A program made the translations under genes and the position numbers. From NCBI GenBank assembly GCA_038521825.1, contig JBCBKL010000001.1, forward strand, positions 186,001-250,000: a DNA stretch of 64,000 nt, in the 5' to 3' direction. Below the pieces are notes generated by a model. It made no database searches. It was not told the DNA's origin and was given only the letters and a program-made list of their open reading frames with translations. This DNA is from JBCBKL01 sp038521825 (GTDB lineage: Bacteria; Pseudomonadota; Alphaproteobacteria; Rhodobacterales; Rhodobacteraceae). Within the stretch, counting starts at the first letter, position 1; each line of letters opens with the position of its first letter. Below are positions 52,370 to 60,410 of this stretch, one piece after another.

Positions 52370-53224
52370 ATGGCGGATGATCCACGAACACTCGTATCCA
52401 CGGACTGGTTGGGCGACCACCTCAAGGACCCGGATTTGCGCATCCTTGACGGGTCATGGTACCTGCCGGAAACCAACCGCGACGCCAAGGCGGAGTACGA
52501 TGCCGCGCACATTCCCGGCGCGCGCTATTTCGACATCGACGATGTCGCCGATCATCGGTCTGACCTGCCGCATATGGCGCCGCCACCGGAAAAGTTCATG
52601 TCGCGCATGCGGGCCATGGGTGTCGGCGATGGCCATCAGGTCGTTGTCTACGATGGCGCTGGCATCAACTCGGCTGCGCGGGTCTGGTGGCTCTTCAAAC
52701 TGATGGGGCACAAGGATGTCACCGTGCTGGATGGAGGGTTTCCCAAGTGGCAGAACGAAGGTCGGGAAATCGAGGACATGCCGCCAGTGATCAAGGACCG
52801 GCATATGACGGCCCGCTTTCAGAACCACCTCGTGCGCGATGTCACTCAAGTCAGCCGTGCGGCCAAGGTCGGCGACGTGCAGATCGTCGATGCCCGCTCG
52901 GCCGCTCGTTTCAGGGGTGAAGCGCCCGAACCCCGCGCCGGTCTTCGCCCCGGCCATATCCCCGGGTCGCGTAACCTGCCCTTCGCCGACCTCTTGAACC
53001 CGGATAAGACGATGAAGGACGCTGCCGGGATCAAGGCAGCCTTCCAAAAGGCGGGAATCAACTTGAAAAAGCCCATCGTGACCACATGCGGATCCGGTGT
53101 GACGGCGGCAATCCTCGCATTGGGTCTGGAACGGATTGGCCACGATGCCTGGTCGCTCTATGACGGGTCGTGGGCCGAATGGGGTCAGTTCTCCACCGTG
53201 CCCGTCGCAACCGGAGACGCCTGA
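52370..53224 (+). CDS. sseA: 3-mercaptopyruvate/thiosulfate sulfurtransferase
   Basis: 284 residues with two rhodanese domains. The second holds the catalytic C240 in TCGSGVTA, the six-residue loop typical of mercaptopyruvate sulfurtransferases (thiosulfate enzymes usually have CRKGVT). The first has the usual inactive loop and segments LRILDGSWYLP, AAHIPGARYFDIDDV and VLDGGFPKW. Moves sulfur from 3-mercaptopyruvate to thiols or cyanide. Stop overlaps the aminotransferase start (TGATG), which could supply the keto acid from cysteine. Confidence 0.93.
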   Translation: MADDPRTLVSTDWLGDHLKDPDLRILDGSWYLPETNRDAKAEYDAAHIPGARYFDIDDVADHRSDLPHMAPPPEKFMSRMRAMGVGDGHQVVVYDGAGINSAARVWWLFKLMGHKDVTVLDGGFPKWQNEGREIEDMPPVIKDRHMTARFQNHLVRDVTQVSRAAKVGDVQIVDARSAARFRGEAPEPRAGLRPGHIPGSRNLPFADLLNPDKTMKDAAGIKAAFQKAGINLKKPIVTTCGSGVTAAILALGLERIGHDAWSLYDGSWAEWGQFSTVPVATGDA

Positions 53225-54399
53225 TGTTCGAAAACCTGACCCAGCAGCCGCCAGACGGTATCCTCAAGCTGATGCAGATGTTCCGCGACGATCCGCGCGA
53301 GCAAAAAATCGATCTGGGCGTCGGCGTCTACAAGGACGCATCGGGGAACACGCCAATCATGCGGGCGGTCAAGACCGCCGAAAAACAGCTTTGGGAAGAG
53401 CAGACGACAAAGTCCTATGTCGGGCTGACGGGCGACCCGGCCTTCTGCGACGCGATGGTGACGCTGGTTCTGGGGGAATCCTGCAAGCGCGAACGGATCG
53501 CCGCCGCCGCGATGCCCGGCGGCACGGGGGCCGTGCGCCAGGGGTTCGAGATGGCGCGGCTCGCCAACCCGGATCTTCGGGTCTTTGTCTCGAACCCAAC
53601 ATGGCCCAACCACATATCCATCCTGAACTATCTCGGCATTCCGCAGATCCCCTATCGCTATTTTGACGCCGACACGCGCGGCGTCGACTTCAACGGGATG
53701 ATTGAGGATCTGAAGGAGGCGAAGGCAGGCGATCTCATCCTGCTTCATGGTTGCTGTCACAACCCGACTGGGGCGAACCTGAATGCAGCCCAGTGGCAAG
53801 AGGTTATCAGCGTTCTGCATGATACCGGGGCCACCCCGATGATCGACATCGCCTATCAAGGCTTCGGTGATGGGCTTGAGGATGACGCGGGGGCCACCCG
53901 AATGGTGGCAATGGGCGTTCCCGAATGCCTGATCGCAGCCAGCTGCAGCAAGAATTTCGGGCTCTACCGCGAACGCACCGGGGTGCTGATCGCAACGGGT
54001 GACGACAAGGCACTGAACCAATCGACGCTGGCATACCTGAACCGCCAGAACTTCTCTTTCCCGCCGGACCACGGGGCGCGTCTGGTCACGATGATCCTTG
54101 GCGATGCGGATCTGCGCGCCGACTGGGAGGCCGAGCTGGAAGAGATGCGTCTTTCGATGCAGGCGCTACGGCGTCAATTGGCCGATGAATTGCAAGCACA
54201 AAGTGGCTCCAATCGCTTTGGTTTCCTGGCCGAACATCGCGGCATGTTCTCGCGTCTCGGTGCACCGTCTGATCTGGTGATCAAGCTGCGCGAAGACTCA
54301 GGCGTCTACATGGTGGGTGACAGCCGGATGAACATCGCGGGGCTGAACGCCAAGACGGTGCCGATCCTTGCGGATGCCATCGTGAAAGCGGGCATCTGA
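53224..54399 (+). CDS. Aromatic/aspartate aminotransferase (class I)
   Basis: 391 residues of the TyrB/AspC type: LGVGVYKDASGNTPIM, MPGGTGAVRQGFE, NPTWPNH, GCCHNPTGANL, DIAYQGFGDGLEDD, and the PLP lysine K243 in SCSKNFGLYRERTG. Residues fit an aromatic amino acid transaminase with broad range. ATG 53224 overlaps the sulfurtransferase stop; an upstream in-frame ATG at 53170 lies within sseA. The coupling with SseA suggests that cysteine to mercaptopyruvate transamination is one of its roles. Confidence 0.92.
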   Translation: MFENLTQQPPDGILKLMQMFRDDPREQKIDLGVGVYKDASGNTPIMRAVKTAEKQLWEEQTTKSYVGLTGDPAFCDAMVTLVLGESCKRERIAAAAMPGGTGAVRQGFEMARLANPDLRVFVSNPTWPNHISILNYLGIPQIPYRYFDADTRGVDFNGMIEDLKEAKAGDLILLHGCCHNPTGANLNAAQWQEVISVLHDTGATPMIDIAYQGFGDGLEDDAGATRMVAMGVPECLIAASCSKNFGLYRERTGVLIATGDDKALNQSTLAYLNRQNFSFPPDHGARLVTMILGDADLRADWEAELEEMRLSMQALRRQLADELQAQSGSNRFGFLAEHRGMFSRLGAPSDLVIKLREDSGVYMVGDSRMNIAGLNAKTVPILADAIVKAGI

Positions 54400-54715
54400 C
54401 AGCCCGCCAGCGGTGGCTTAGCCTGTGGACAAGTCGATCTGAGTTGCGGCATTTCGGCAAAATTGCCGAAATTCTGTGCGCGTTAACCTGACGATTTTCG
54501 GCAATTTTCAAATTGTACGAACTGGCACCGAAGTCTTGCATTTTCGACAGTTTGCCCCGATCTCGGCGTAAATCGATGCGGCCAGAACTGTACGTTTTGC
54601 GGCGATAAACGTGCGTTTTGATGCCACCGCTGGCGATTTGCGCGCTTCGCCGGTGATATCGGATGCCTCGTGATCTTGTTGGTTAACTCATAGTCCGCGC
54701 GCTTGGGCCACCATT
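54400..54715. other. Intergenic region with repeated TTCGGCAA motifs
   Basis: No ORF. A 22-bp palindrome lies at 54451-54472 and a further TTTTCGGCAATTTT at 54494-54507; a GCGTTTTG/CGTTTTGCG-rich part follows to about 54620. The region separates two convergent genes. Confidence 0.5.
54451..54472. repeat. Perfect inverted repeat, 10-bp arms
   Basis: Arms ATTTCGGCAA and TTGCCGAAAT with two A between, about 52 bases after the aminotransferase stop. No T tract follows, so it is not a plain terminator. The half TTCGGCAA occurs again at 54496-54503. Either a protein-binding site or a stable RNA element. Confidence 0.45.
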
Positions 54716-54742
54716 AAAAAAAGCCGGGCGCGAACGCCCGGC
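54716..54742 (-). terminator. Rho-independent terminator of glnK-amtB
   Basis: On the - strand, an 8-bp stem GCCGGGCG/CGCCCGGC with loop TTCG, directly followed by seven T. It lies 35 bases after the amtB stop. Textbook form. Confidence 0.9.
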
Positions 54743-54776
54743 CAGTTGGCTCTATTGGTCTGAGAGGAAGGAGACC

Positions 54777-56117
54777 TCAGCCCTTCGAGAATTCCGGATA
54801 TGCTTCCATCCCAAGCTCGGCCATGTCGAGCCCGTTGATCTCGGCTTCTTCCGATACCCGCAGTCCCATTGCAGCCTTGAGGATGAACCACACGACGGCA
54901 GAGGTGACCACGACGAAGACGCCGACAACCACGATGGAATAAAGCTGTGTCATCAGCGACGCGTCCGGGTTCGTGAGAACCACGGCGATCGTTCCCCAGA
55001 TACCCGCGAACAGGTGAACCGGGATCGCACCAACGACGTCGTCGATCTTCAGCCGGTCCAGCAGAGGAACCGTGAAGACGACGATGACGCCACCAACCGC
55101 ACCGATCAGGGTGGCAGCACCCAGTGACGGTGTCAGCGGCTCTGCCGTAATCGAAACGAGGCCTGCCAGCGCACCGTTCAGCACCATGGTGAGGTCCGGT
55201 TTGCCATACATAACCTGCGTCAGGATCAGGGCCGCAATCGCGCCACCGGCAGCGGCGGTGTTGGTGTTGGCAAAGATGCGGCTGACGTCGGCGACATCGC
55301 CCACGGTGCCCATTGCCAGCTGCGAACCGCCGTTAAAGCCGAACCAGCCCAGCCACAGGATGAACGTGCCCAGTGTCGCAAGAGCGAGGTTCGAACCCGG
55401 CATCGGGTGTACCTTGCCGTCTTTGTCGAACTTGCCTGTCCGTGCGCCAAGAATGATGGCGCCCGTCAATGCTGCCCAGCCACCGACCGAGTGAACGACG
55501 GTCGAACCGGCAAAGTCGAGGAAGCCCATTTCGTCAAGGAAACCGCCGCCCCACTTCCAGCTGGCTTGCAGCGGATAGATGACTGCTGTCAGCACGATAA
55601 CAAACATGAGGAACGGCCACAGCTTGATCCTTTCGGCCACTGTGCCCGACACGATCGATGCGGTCGTGGCGCAGAACATCAGCTGGAAGAAGAAGTCCGA
55701 CCCGGTCGAGGCATATCCGTAATCATCGGCATCTTCCGAGCCGATGCCTACCGCCTCCAGAACGCCTGGGCCCCAGACGCCAGACAAAACGCCTTCGACG
55801 GACCAGGTGCCCAGCGGGTACATCAGGTTGTAGCCAAGGAGGTAGTAGAAGATCGCGGCGAGCGAGAAGAGCGCGATGTTCTTCGTCAACTGCATCGTGA
55901 CGTTCTTGCCGCGCACGAGGCCTGCCTCGAGCATGGCAAAGCCAGCGGCCATCCAGAAGACGAGGAAGCCACCGATTAGGAAGAGCAGTGAATTGAAGAT
56001 AAAGACCGAGTCGGTCGAGGCGTTTACACCCGCCACAGGTCCGTCGTCCTGTGCCAGGCCCAGCGTCGGCAGTGCTGCAATGGCAGCCGCGACGGCAAGC
56101 GTTTTGGTGAGTTTCAT
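54777..56117 (-). CDS. amtB: Ammonium transporter
   Basis: 446 residues: cleavable signal peptide (1-22, ending GLAQ) then 11 helices. Family segments: FMLEAGLVR-type region (GFAMLEAGLVRGKNVTMQL), GTVAERIKLWPFL, GFLDFAGSTVVHSVGGWAAL (conserved His of the channel), MPGSNLALATLGTFILWLGWFGFNGGS and GGIWGT-like HLFAGIWGTIAV. Conducts ammonia/ammonium and is gated by GlnK. ATG 56117 chosen; a GTG at 56144 would add nine residues. Follows glnK by 33 bases. Confidence 0.93.
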   Translation of the reverse strand: MKLTKTLAVAAAIAALPTLGLAQDDGPVAGVNASTDSVFIFNSLLFLIGGFLVFWMAAGFAMLEAGLVRGKNVTMQLTKNIALFSLAAIFYYLLGYNLMYPLGTWSVEGVLSGVWGPGVLEAVGIGSEDADDYGYASTGSDFFFQLMFCATTASIVSGTVAERIKLWPFLMFVIVLTAVIYPLQASWKWGGGFLDEMGFLDFAGSTVVHSVGGWAALTGAIILGARTGKFDKDGKVHPMPGSNLALATLGTFILWLGWFGFNGGSQLAMGTVGDVADVSRIFANTNTAAAGGAIAALILTQVMYGKPDLTMVLNGALAGLVSITAEPLTPSLGAATLIGAVGGVIVVFTVPLLDRLKIDDVVGAIPVHLFAGIWGTIAVVLTNPDASLMTQLYSIVVVGVFVVVTSAVVWFILKAAMGLRVSEEAEINGLDMAELGMEAYPEFSKG

Positions 56118-56150
56118 TGTCCGTGATTTCCCTACTTTAGGCACAAGTGG

Positions 56151-56489
56151 TTAAAGTGCGTCTTCGTTGGTTTCGCCGGTGCGCACCCGCACCGCTTGCT
56201 GTACGTCGAGCACAAAGATCTTGCCGTCGCCGATCTTGCCAGTCTGGGCCGTCTTCGTGATCGTCTCGACAATCTGGTCAGCCATCGACGCGGCAACCAC
56301 GATCTCGATCTTGACCTTTGGAACGAAATTGACGGCGTATTCGGCGCCACGGTAAATTTCCGTATGGCCGGATTGCGAACCAAACCCTTTGATTTCCGTG
56401 ACCATCATGCCGCGGACACCGGCCTCGGTCAGTGCTTCACGGACCTCCTCCAGCTTGAACGGTTTGATCGTTGCAATGATGAGTTTCAC
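56151..56489 (-). CDS. glnK: PII signal-transduction protein GlnK
   Basis: 112 residues, exact PII length when read from the GTG at 56489 (AGAGGGGA upstream): KLIIATIKPFKLEEVREAL, the T-loop GFGSQSGHTEIYRGAEY with Y51 as uridylylation site, and KIGDGKIFVLDVQQAVRVRTGE, the nucleotide-binding region. Senses 2-oxoglutarate and ATP/ADP and blocks AmtB when nitrogen is ample. glnK-amtB order is standard. An NtrC-like site lies 114 bases upstream. Confidence 0.95.
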   Translation of the reverse strand: MKLIIATIKPFKLEEVREALTEAGVRGMMVTEIKGFGSQSGHTEIYRGAEYAVNFVPKVKIEIVVAASMADQIVETITKTAQTGKIGDGKIFVLDVQQAVRVRTGETNEDAL

Positions 56490-56602
56490 CACTTGTCCCC
56501 TCTTTTGGCAGGTCCCCCTGCGATCTGCGTGTGAAACAGAGTGCAAAGGCCCGAAAGGGCAAAGGCGAGCGGCGGGATTGCGATGTCTAATCTCACGGCA
56601 TG

Positions 56603-56619
56603 TGCACAAAAAATGCGCA
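56603..56619 (-). promoter_or_regulatory. NtrC-like enhancer site before glnK
   Basis: TGCACAAAAAATGCGCA has the 17-bp TGCAC...GTGCA geometry of NtrC sites (9 of 10 arm bases). It sits 114 bases upstream of glnK, the usual enhancer distance. I could not find a clear sigma-54 -24/-12 element. Confidence 0.4.
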
Positions 56620-56741
56620 TCATCTGGATTCTGCTCAATCGTTAAGCATTATAAGAACGATAAATTTTGGTTTCCAGCCGTGCACCCTGATCGCTCAGCG
56701 ACTAAGTTGCGGCCAACAAACAGGCCGGGCAGGGGTCAATA

Positions 56742-58892
56742 ATGAGCGATTCATCACGCCGCAAACGACCGTTGGTTGCTGAAAAGCGGTATGCGTCGAA
56801 AAAGAAAAAGTCGCAGGTAAAGCCAAGGCGTCGAAAGGCGCAGCGCCGCGTGCCCAAGCGGTCGTTCCTTAGCCGCGTTGTTCGCTGGGTTACACGTCTT
56901 GTTTGGTCGGTGATCTGGCGTATCAGTCTGGCGGTTGCGGTGGTTGTTGGATTGGCCGTGGGCTATTTCTGGACCACGCTGCCTGATGCCAACTCGTTGC
57001 TGGATGCACGGGCGCGGGGCTCCGTTACCCTTCTGGATCGCAACGGGGCTGTATTTGCTTGGCGTGGCGATCAATTCGGTGGCGTCGTGACTGCCCAAAC
57101 GGTTTCGCCTCACCTGAAGAACGCCGTTGTGGCAACGGAAGACAAACGCTTCTACAGGCATTTTGGGGTCAGCCCGCGCGGGATCGCCAGCGCGGTTCGC
57201 ATCAATCTGCGCGAAGGGCGAGGGCCGCTGCAGGGCCATGGCGGATCGACGATCACCCAACAAACTGCGAAATTGCTGTGCCTCGGCACGCCATATGATC
57301 CGGACTCGGGCATGTCAGAGGCGGAGTACGAAACCGATTGCCGGCGGACGACCATCAAGCGTAAGGCGCATGAGGCGCTTTATGCCCTCGCGATGGAGGT
57401 CAAGTACTCAAAGGACGAAATCCTGACGATTTACATGAACCGGGCCTTTCTTGGCGCCGGAGCAAGGGGTTTCGAAGCCGCCGCGCAGCGATACTTTGGC
57501 AAGCCTGCGTCCGAGGTGAACCCGGCTGAAGCCGCGATGCTGGCTGGATTGCTAGTCGCCCCAACCCGGTTTGCGCCCACCAACGATCTTGAGCGCTCGC
57601 AGAACCGGGCGGCAACGATCCTGCGACTGATGAACGAACAGGCTTATCTCAGCGATGGGGACCGGGCGTATGCCATGGCGAACCCGGCCCAGCTGAGTGA
57701 GGCTGCAGCGGCCAAGGCCGGTGGTTATTTTGCCGACTGGATCATGTCATCGGGTCCTGAATTCTTTACCCGCAAGACGACCGAGGATGTCGTGATACGC
57801 ACGACCTTGGATCAGCGGATCCAGAAAGCGGCCGAAGACGGCATGCAGTGGGTCTTCGAAAATAAGGTCCGGCAAGGTTCCAAAGCGCAAGCCGCCATCG
57901 TTGTGATGAGTGCCGACGGCGCGGTCAGGGCTATGGTCGGCGGTCGTGACACCAAGGTTGCGGGCGCATTCAACCGCGCCATTCAGGCAAAGCGTCAGAC
58001 CGGATCGGCCTTCAAACCGTTCGTTTATGCTGCGGCCCTCGACCTTGGATATTCTCCGCTCGATGTGGTGAACGACGAACCCTATTGCCTGAACATTCCT
58101 GGCTCGGGCCGATGGTGTCCCAAGAATTATACCAACCGTCACTATGGCCGGGTCAGCCTGACCAAAGCCCTGGAGGATTCGCTGAATGTTCCGGCGGTTA
58201 AGGTTTCAGAAAGTGTTGGTCGGGACATCGTTCGGACCGTCGCAAGCGAGTTCGGGATTGAAAGCAGCCTGGCTGATGGTCCGGCTCTGGCGCTCGGTGC
58301 TTCCGAAAGCACCCTGATCGAAATGACGGGTGCCTATGCGGGTATTCTCAATGGTGGCTCGGCGGTGTCGCCTTTTGGCTTGGTCGAATTGCGACTTTTG
58401 GGGGAAGATGAGCCGCTGATGGGCGTTGGCGGCGGGATCGGCGAGCGGGTGATACAGGAGTCGGCCGCGCGACAGCTCATTTGGATGATGGAAAAGGTCG
58501 TCAGCGAGGGCACCGGCCAGCGCGCGAGGTTTGATAGCTGGCAGATCGCAGGCAAGACCGGCACCACCCAGGCCGCCCGCGATGCTTGGTTCATCGGATT
58601 TACCGCAGACTATGTGACCGGCGTTTGGATGGGGTATGACGACAATACGCCGTTGACGGGGGTTACGGGCAGTGGGCTGCCAGCCGATATCTGGCGGGAA
58701 ACCATGAGCCGCATCCACGCGGGCCTGCCCCCGCGCCCTTTGCCGATGATGGCGCCGGACCGGCCTGTGCAACAGGATAGAGTCAGCAGGCGCACCCGCC
58801 CCGGCGAAAGTTTCATAGATCAACTCGTGCGCGACATCTTTGGTGATCGAAACGCTGGGCCTCGTCGCCCGAGAGAGAAAGAGGAACGTTAA
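56742..58892 (+). CDS. Class A penicillin-binding protein (bifunctional)
   Basis: 716 residues: a strongly basic cytoplasmic head (about 1-45), one membrane helix (about 55-80), a GT51 glycosyltransferase domain with catalytic Glu in VVATEDKRFYRHFGV and GGSTITQQTAKLL, then a transpeptidase domain with nucleophile Ser in TGSAFKPF, SLN in EDSLNVPAV and KTG in AGKTGTTQ. Builds and crosslinks peptidoglycan. The size and motif spacing resemble PBP1A/1B-like proteins of alphaproteobacteria; a firm mrcA or mrcB label is not justified. Its end overlaps mlaC by four bases. Confidence 0.92.
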   Translation: MSDSSRRKRPLVAEKRYASKKKKSQVKPRRRKAQRRVPKRSFLSRVVRWVTRLVWSVIWRISLAVAVVVGLAVGYFWTTLPDANSLLDARARGSVTLLDRNGAVFAWRGDQFGGVVTAQTVSPHLKNAVVATEDKRFYRHFGVSPRGIASAVRINLREGRGPLQGHGGSTITQQTAKLLCLGTPYDPDSGMSEAEYETDCRRTTIKRKAHEALYALAMEVKYSKDEILTIYMNRAFLGAGARGFEAAAQRYFGKPASEVNPAEAAMLAGLLVAPTRFAPTNDLERSQNRAATILRLMNEQAYLSDGDRAYAMANPAQLSEAAAAKAGGYFADWIMSSGPEFFTRKTTEDVVIRTTLDQRIQKAAEDGMQWVFENKVRQGSKAQAAIVVMSADGAVRAMVGGRDTKVAGAFNRAIQAKRQTGSAFKPFVYAAALDLGYSPLDVVNDEPYCLNIPGSGRWCPKNYTNRHYGRVSLTKALEDSLNVPAVKVSESVGRDIVRTVASEFGIESSLADGPALALGASESTLIEMTGAYAGILNGGSAVSPFGLVELRLLGEDEPLMGVGGGIGERVIQESAARQLIWMMEKVVSEGTGQRARFDSWQIAGKTGTTQAARDAWFIGFTADYVTGVWMGYDDNTPLTGVTGSGLPADIWRETMSRIHAGLPPRPLPMMAPDRPVQQDRVSRRTRPGESFIDQLVRDIFGDRNAGPRRPREKEER

Positions 58893-59482
58893 CCGATCCG
58901 CCGTAGGCGGTCTATCATCGCGTCGATGTCGCCTCCTGCCTGATCCAGCAGCGCGCCGATTTCAGTCCGCTCTGTCAAAAGCAGGTTCACACCTTCGATG
59001 AACATGTTGAAGAACAGCCGCTTGCCAGACCGATCAGAAACGAGAAATGTTACCTCGAACGGGCTTTCGCCCTTTAGAAAGGCCGTTGTCGTGATCTCGT
59101 AACCTGAGCGGATGGAGCGGGCAGACCTTACCTCGATCCGGCCACCAATGAATTCTCTGAACCGTTTGCCATACTTCCGGGCGATGTATCCCGCGAAGAC
59201 ATCGGTAAAGCGGCGCAGTTGCCCGTTCGATGCACGTCGTCCATCGACGCCTAATGCGTACCGGGCCATGATCGGCACATCCGCGTAGCGCGCGAATATT
59301 TTCTCGAAATCGCGGATCATGCCCGATTCCGATTTGCCGGACGCGATGACCGTATTGATTTCGCCGACAAGCTGATCGACCAGCGCGCGGGCGTCGCCTT
59401 CGCTGAGCGCAAAGGCCGGTGGGACAGTGGCAGTCGTGATAATGCCTGCCAGCACCGCGCGGCGAGATGGGTTATTCAACAT
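58889..59482 (-). CDS. mlaC: MlaC-type phospholipid-shuttle protein
   Basis: 197 residues. A twin-arginine-like leader (NNPSRRAVLAG... ending AFA, about 1-26) precedes the MlaC/Ttg2D fold: MIRDFEKIFARYADVPIMARYALG, FTDVFAGYIARKYGKRF and KRLFFNMFIEGVNLLLTERTEI. It ferries phospholipid between MlaA in the outer membrane and the inner-membrane Mla complex. ATG 59482 overlaps the end of mlaA and has GAGGCG upstream. The MlaFEDB genes are not nearby. Confidence 0.88.
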   Translation of the reverse strand: MLNNPSRRAVLAGIITTATVPPAFALSEGDARALVDQLVGEINTVIASGKSESGMIRDFEKIFARYADVPIMARYALGVDGRRASNGQLRRFTDVFAGYIARKYGKRFREFIGGRIEVRSARSIRSGYEITTTAFLKGESPFEVTFLVSDRSGKRLFFNMFIEGVNLLLTERTEIGALLDQAGGDIDAMIDRLRRIG

Positions 59483-60257
59483 CGAACGCCTCATATGGAT
59501 CGTCGTAGGGGTCGAGGTAGGGATCGATTGCCGTATCTGCAACATCCGCCCCCAATTCGAACCTGCGTGTCTGAAGGTAGATCAGGCGGGTCTGAGCGTA
59601 ACTGTCAGCACTTTCGTACAAAATGGCGTCAACCGTGTCCGAGAACCGCCCGCGGGTTCCGATCCCTGCAACGATACCGGCAGCGGTGTCGTAGTAAACT
59701 TCAGGCGGGTCTAGCGCGAAATCGAGCGGGTTGGATACCGCATCCACCACCCGGCCCACTGTCCGACGCGTGGTTGAGGGGCCAAGAAATGGCAGCTCCA
59801 TATAGGCGCCTTCACCAACGCCCCAGACATAGAGCGTCTCACCAAAATCGGTGTCGTGTTCGGGAATACCGAATTCGGACGCGGCATCGACAAGACCGCC
59901 AATACCGATCGTGGTGTTCATGACGAAACGAACCGTCGAAAGGCCCATACCGCGAAGATCCGCCTGGAGCAGGCTGTTCACGAAGTTCGACGGTTGACCA
60001 AGGTTCTCGGCAAAGTTATCGACCGTTGCCTCAAGCTCATCGGGGACTGAACCGGAATATCCGCGGGCAACGGGGCGAACCAATGCGCGATCAACGTTCC
60101 GGTTGAAGGCGTGCACCTTGCGGTTTTGGGTTTCATAGGGGTCATAAATGCCGTCGCCCGGCACACGATCAGCAGCGGTACAAGCCCCCAAAAGTGTCAG
60201 TGCTGTGACCAATATTGTTGAATTGAGGTTGCGTGTTTTGGCCAGTAATGTTGTCAA
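59472..60257 (-). CDS. mlaA: MlaA (VacJ) outer-membrane lipoprotein
   Basis: 261 residues with lipobox LGAC (C26) and the MlaA core: DPYETQNRKVHAFNRNVDRALVRPVARGY, DNFAENLGQPSNFVNSLLQ, FVMNTTIGIGGLVDAASEFGI, GEGAYMELPFLGPSTTRRTVG. Removes misplaced phospholipids from the outer leaflet and passes them to MlaC. The tail is unusually rich in Asp and Tyr (DPYLDPYDDPYEAF). Overlaps the following mlaC. Confidence 0.93.
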   Translation of the reverse strand: MTTLLAKTRNLNSTILVTALTLLGACTAADRVPGDGIYDPYETQNRKVHAFNRNVDRALVRPVARGYSGSVPDELEATVDNFAENLGQPSNFVNSLLQADLRGMGLSTVRFVMNTTIGIGGLVDAASEFGIPEHDTDFGETLYVWGVGEGAYMELPFLGPSTTRRTVGRVVDAVSNPLDFALDPPEVYYDTAAGIVAGIGTRGRFSDTVDAILYESADSYAQTRLIYLQTRRFELGADVADTAIDPYLDPYDDPYEAFDVE

Positions 60258-60410
60258 GTCAAACTCCGGTCACATTTGCCTCGAATACCTAATGCATCAA
60301 TACGAAATGCCCAGAGGCGGACTCGCGATGGTGGCTGGTTTGTGGCACAAGTGCAGCAAGCGAGATACTCCGCGCGAATAAGGGGCGAGCGGTCAGGCGG
60401 AAAGGTGCCA

